Source: an uncultured Collinsella sp.
GTDB lineage: Bacteria > Actinomycetota > Coriobacteriia > Coriobacteriales > Coriobacteriaceae
Reading direction: 5' to 3'
Assembly: GCA_900549215.1 (NCBI GenBank)
Contig: URNJ01000101.1
Span: 1-6,550, forward strand
Length of the DNA: 6,550 nucleotides
How positions within the stretch are numbered: the stretch's first letter is position 1; each line of letters opens with the position of its first letter. Below, in pieces: positions 6,221 through 6,550 of this stretch. The notes beneath the pieces are model-generated. The model saw only the letters and a program-made list of their open reading frames with translations. It was not told where the DNA came from and ran no database searches. The translations under genes and the position numbers were made by a program.

Positions 6221-6323
6221 CTTTCTCAGGCACCGGATCTTGCCCCTCAAACCGTCGCTTGCGTACCCAAAGTACGCTGCGCTCCTCTTTCGGGGCAATC
6301 TCCGGCACCTGAGAAACCTAGAG
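6215..6323 (+). repeat. Long imperfect palindrome, copy 2
   Basis: The first arm includes the second reductase's stop codon: CTCTAG (6215-6220) pairs with CTAGAG (6318-6323). Inward come TTTCTCAGG/CCTGAGAAA (6222-6230 with 6308-6316), CCGGA/TCCGG (6233-6237 with 6301-6305), TTGCCCC/GGGGCAA (6240-6246 with 6292-6298), a 14 x 14 nt internal loop, and GCGTAC/GTACGC (6261-6266 with 6272-6277) around a CCAAA loop. About 33 base pairs form in all. The left internal-loop strand TCAAACCGTCGCTT (6247-6260) is identical to 4948-4961 in copy 1. It ends 52 nt before the activase start. Confidence 0.85.
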
Positions 6324-6327
6324 CTAA

Positions 6328-6361
6328 GGCGCCTGAACGCGCCGCTACCTTTGATGTTCAG
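6328..6361 (+). promoter_or_regulatory. Possible pseudoknot-like structure before the activase gene
   Basis: GGCGC (6328-6332) and GCGCC (6339-6343) form a perfect 5-bp stem whose 6-nt loop CTGAAC (6333-6338) is fully complementary to GTTCAG (6356-6361). The latter lies just before the activase SD (GGGAG, 6365-6369). The geometry of a fully paired 6-nt loop is strained, so the two stems may be alternatives instead. Support is base complementarity only. Confidence 0.25.
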
Positions 6362-6375
6362 ATTGGGAGAGAGCC

Positions 6376-6550
6376 ATGATAGGGATCGGGATCGATATCG
6401 GGTCTACGGCGGCTAAGGCTGCTGTGGTCGACGGGGAGGGTTCGGTGGCGTGGACGTGCGTGCAGCCAACCGGGTTCTCCTCGGTCGATGCTTCCGAGCG
6501 GCTGCGCGAGGCACTGGCGGCGGCGGGTTATGACGTGACGGGCGACGATG
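6376..6550 (+). CDS. Acyl-CoA dehydratase-type activase (BadF/HgdC/YjiL family ATPase), 3' truncated
   Basis: This is the ATP-dependent electron injector for the neighbouring Fe-S reductases; in this family a homodimer with a bridging [4Fe-4S] cluster couples ATP hydrolysis to transfer of a low-potential electron. The ATG at 6376 follows GGGAGAG (6365-6371). Only the first 58 codons are in the window. Residues 3-14, GIGIDIGSTAAK, are the phosphate-1 loop of the ASKHA (actin/Hsp70/hexokinase) ATPase fold, with Asp7, Gly9, Ser10, Thr11 and Lys14 as expected for BadF/HgdC-type activases. The cluster cysteines and the second ATP motif lie beyond the window, so a single-domain (about 260 aa) versus a large multidomain form cannot be judged. 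Position directly after two reductase genes supports the assignment. Confidence 0.85.
   Translation, partial: MIGIGIDIGSTAAKAAVVDGEGSVAWTCVQPTGFSSVDASERLREALAAAGYDVTGDD

Noticed and set aside
5045..6298. Long minus-strand open frame (417 codons) opposite the second reductase
   Set aside because: It mirrors a well-supported gene in GC-rich DNA where antisense frames stay open by codon bias; the translation shows no recognisable family and no good start signal.
6215..6323. Palindrome copy 2 as an ordinary intrinsic terminator
   Set aside because: The hairpin is far longer than usual, has a large internal loop and is not followed by a T tract; it also sits inside an apparent operon.
1..6550. 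CRISPR arrays, tRNA or rRNA genes, insertion sequences or prophage genes
   Set aside because: I looked and saw no regularly spaced repeats, no cloverleaf or rRNA-like stretches, and no transposase or phage protein on either strand.

Overview
The window is GC-rich, densely coded and entirely on the plus strand. Codon use, the set of anaerobic radical-type enzymes and the overall gene style fit an anaerobic gut actinobacterium of the Coriobacteriia, most likely Collinsella. That placement is an inference from sequence character, not from a marker gene.

Positions 1-3190 hold a molybdate (or tungstate) ABC importer in the order modA (5' end outside the window), modB, modC. modB and modC are only 3 nt apart, and each has a Shine-Dalgarno (SD) sequence that fixes its start. 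The permease is unusual: a signal-anchor-like N-terminus and about 180 residues of predicted extracytoplasmic sequence precede a normal ModB core, and a charged tail of about 55 residues follows it.

Positions 3191-3619 form a 429-nt intergenic region. It holds a possible weak terminator for modC, an AT-rich stretch with a candidate promoter, a cluster of inverted repeats built on GTTGA/TCAAC, a 22-codon ORF with an excellent SD, a second small ORF that overlaps it by ATGA and runs into the next gene start, and two alternative complements to the next gene's ribosome-binding site. It reads like a structured regulatory leader.

Positions 3620-6550 carry two adjacent paralogous proteins of the 2-hydroxyacyl-CoA dehydratase / double-cubane-cluster reductase family (E. 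coli YjiM-like; 427 and 387 aa). They are followed by the start of their ATP-dependent activase (HgdC/BadF/YjiL-like, ASKHA fold), which is cut by the window end. The activase would hydrolyse ATP to push one electron at low potential into the Fe-S clusters of the reductases; their physiological substrate cannot be read from the sequence.

The most striking non-gene signal is a pair of long imperfect palindromes (about 104 and 109 bp), one immediately after each reductase gene. Their stems differ between copies by compensatory changes, while a 14-nt internal-loop strand is identical. This suggests a selected, folded element or a member of a dispersed palindromic repeat family.
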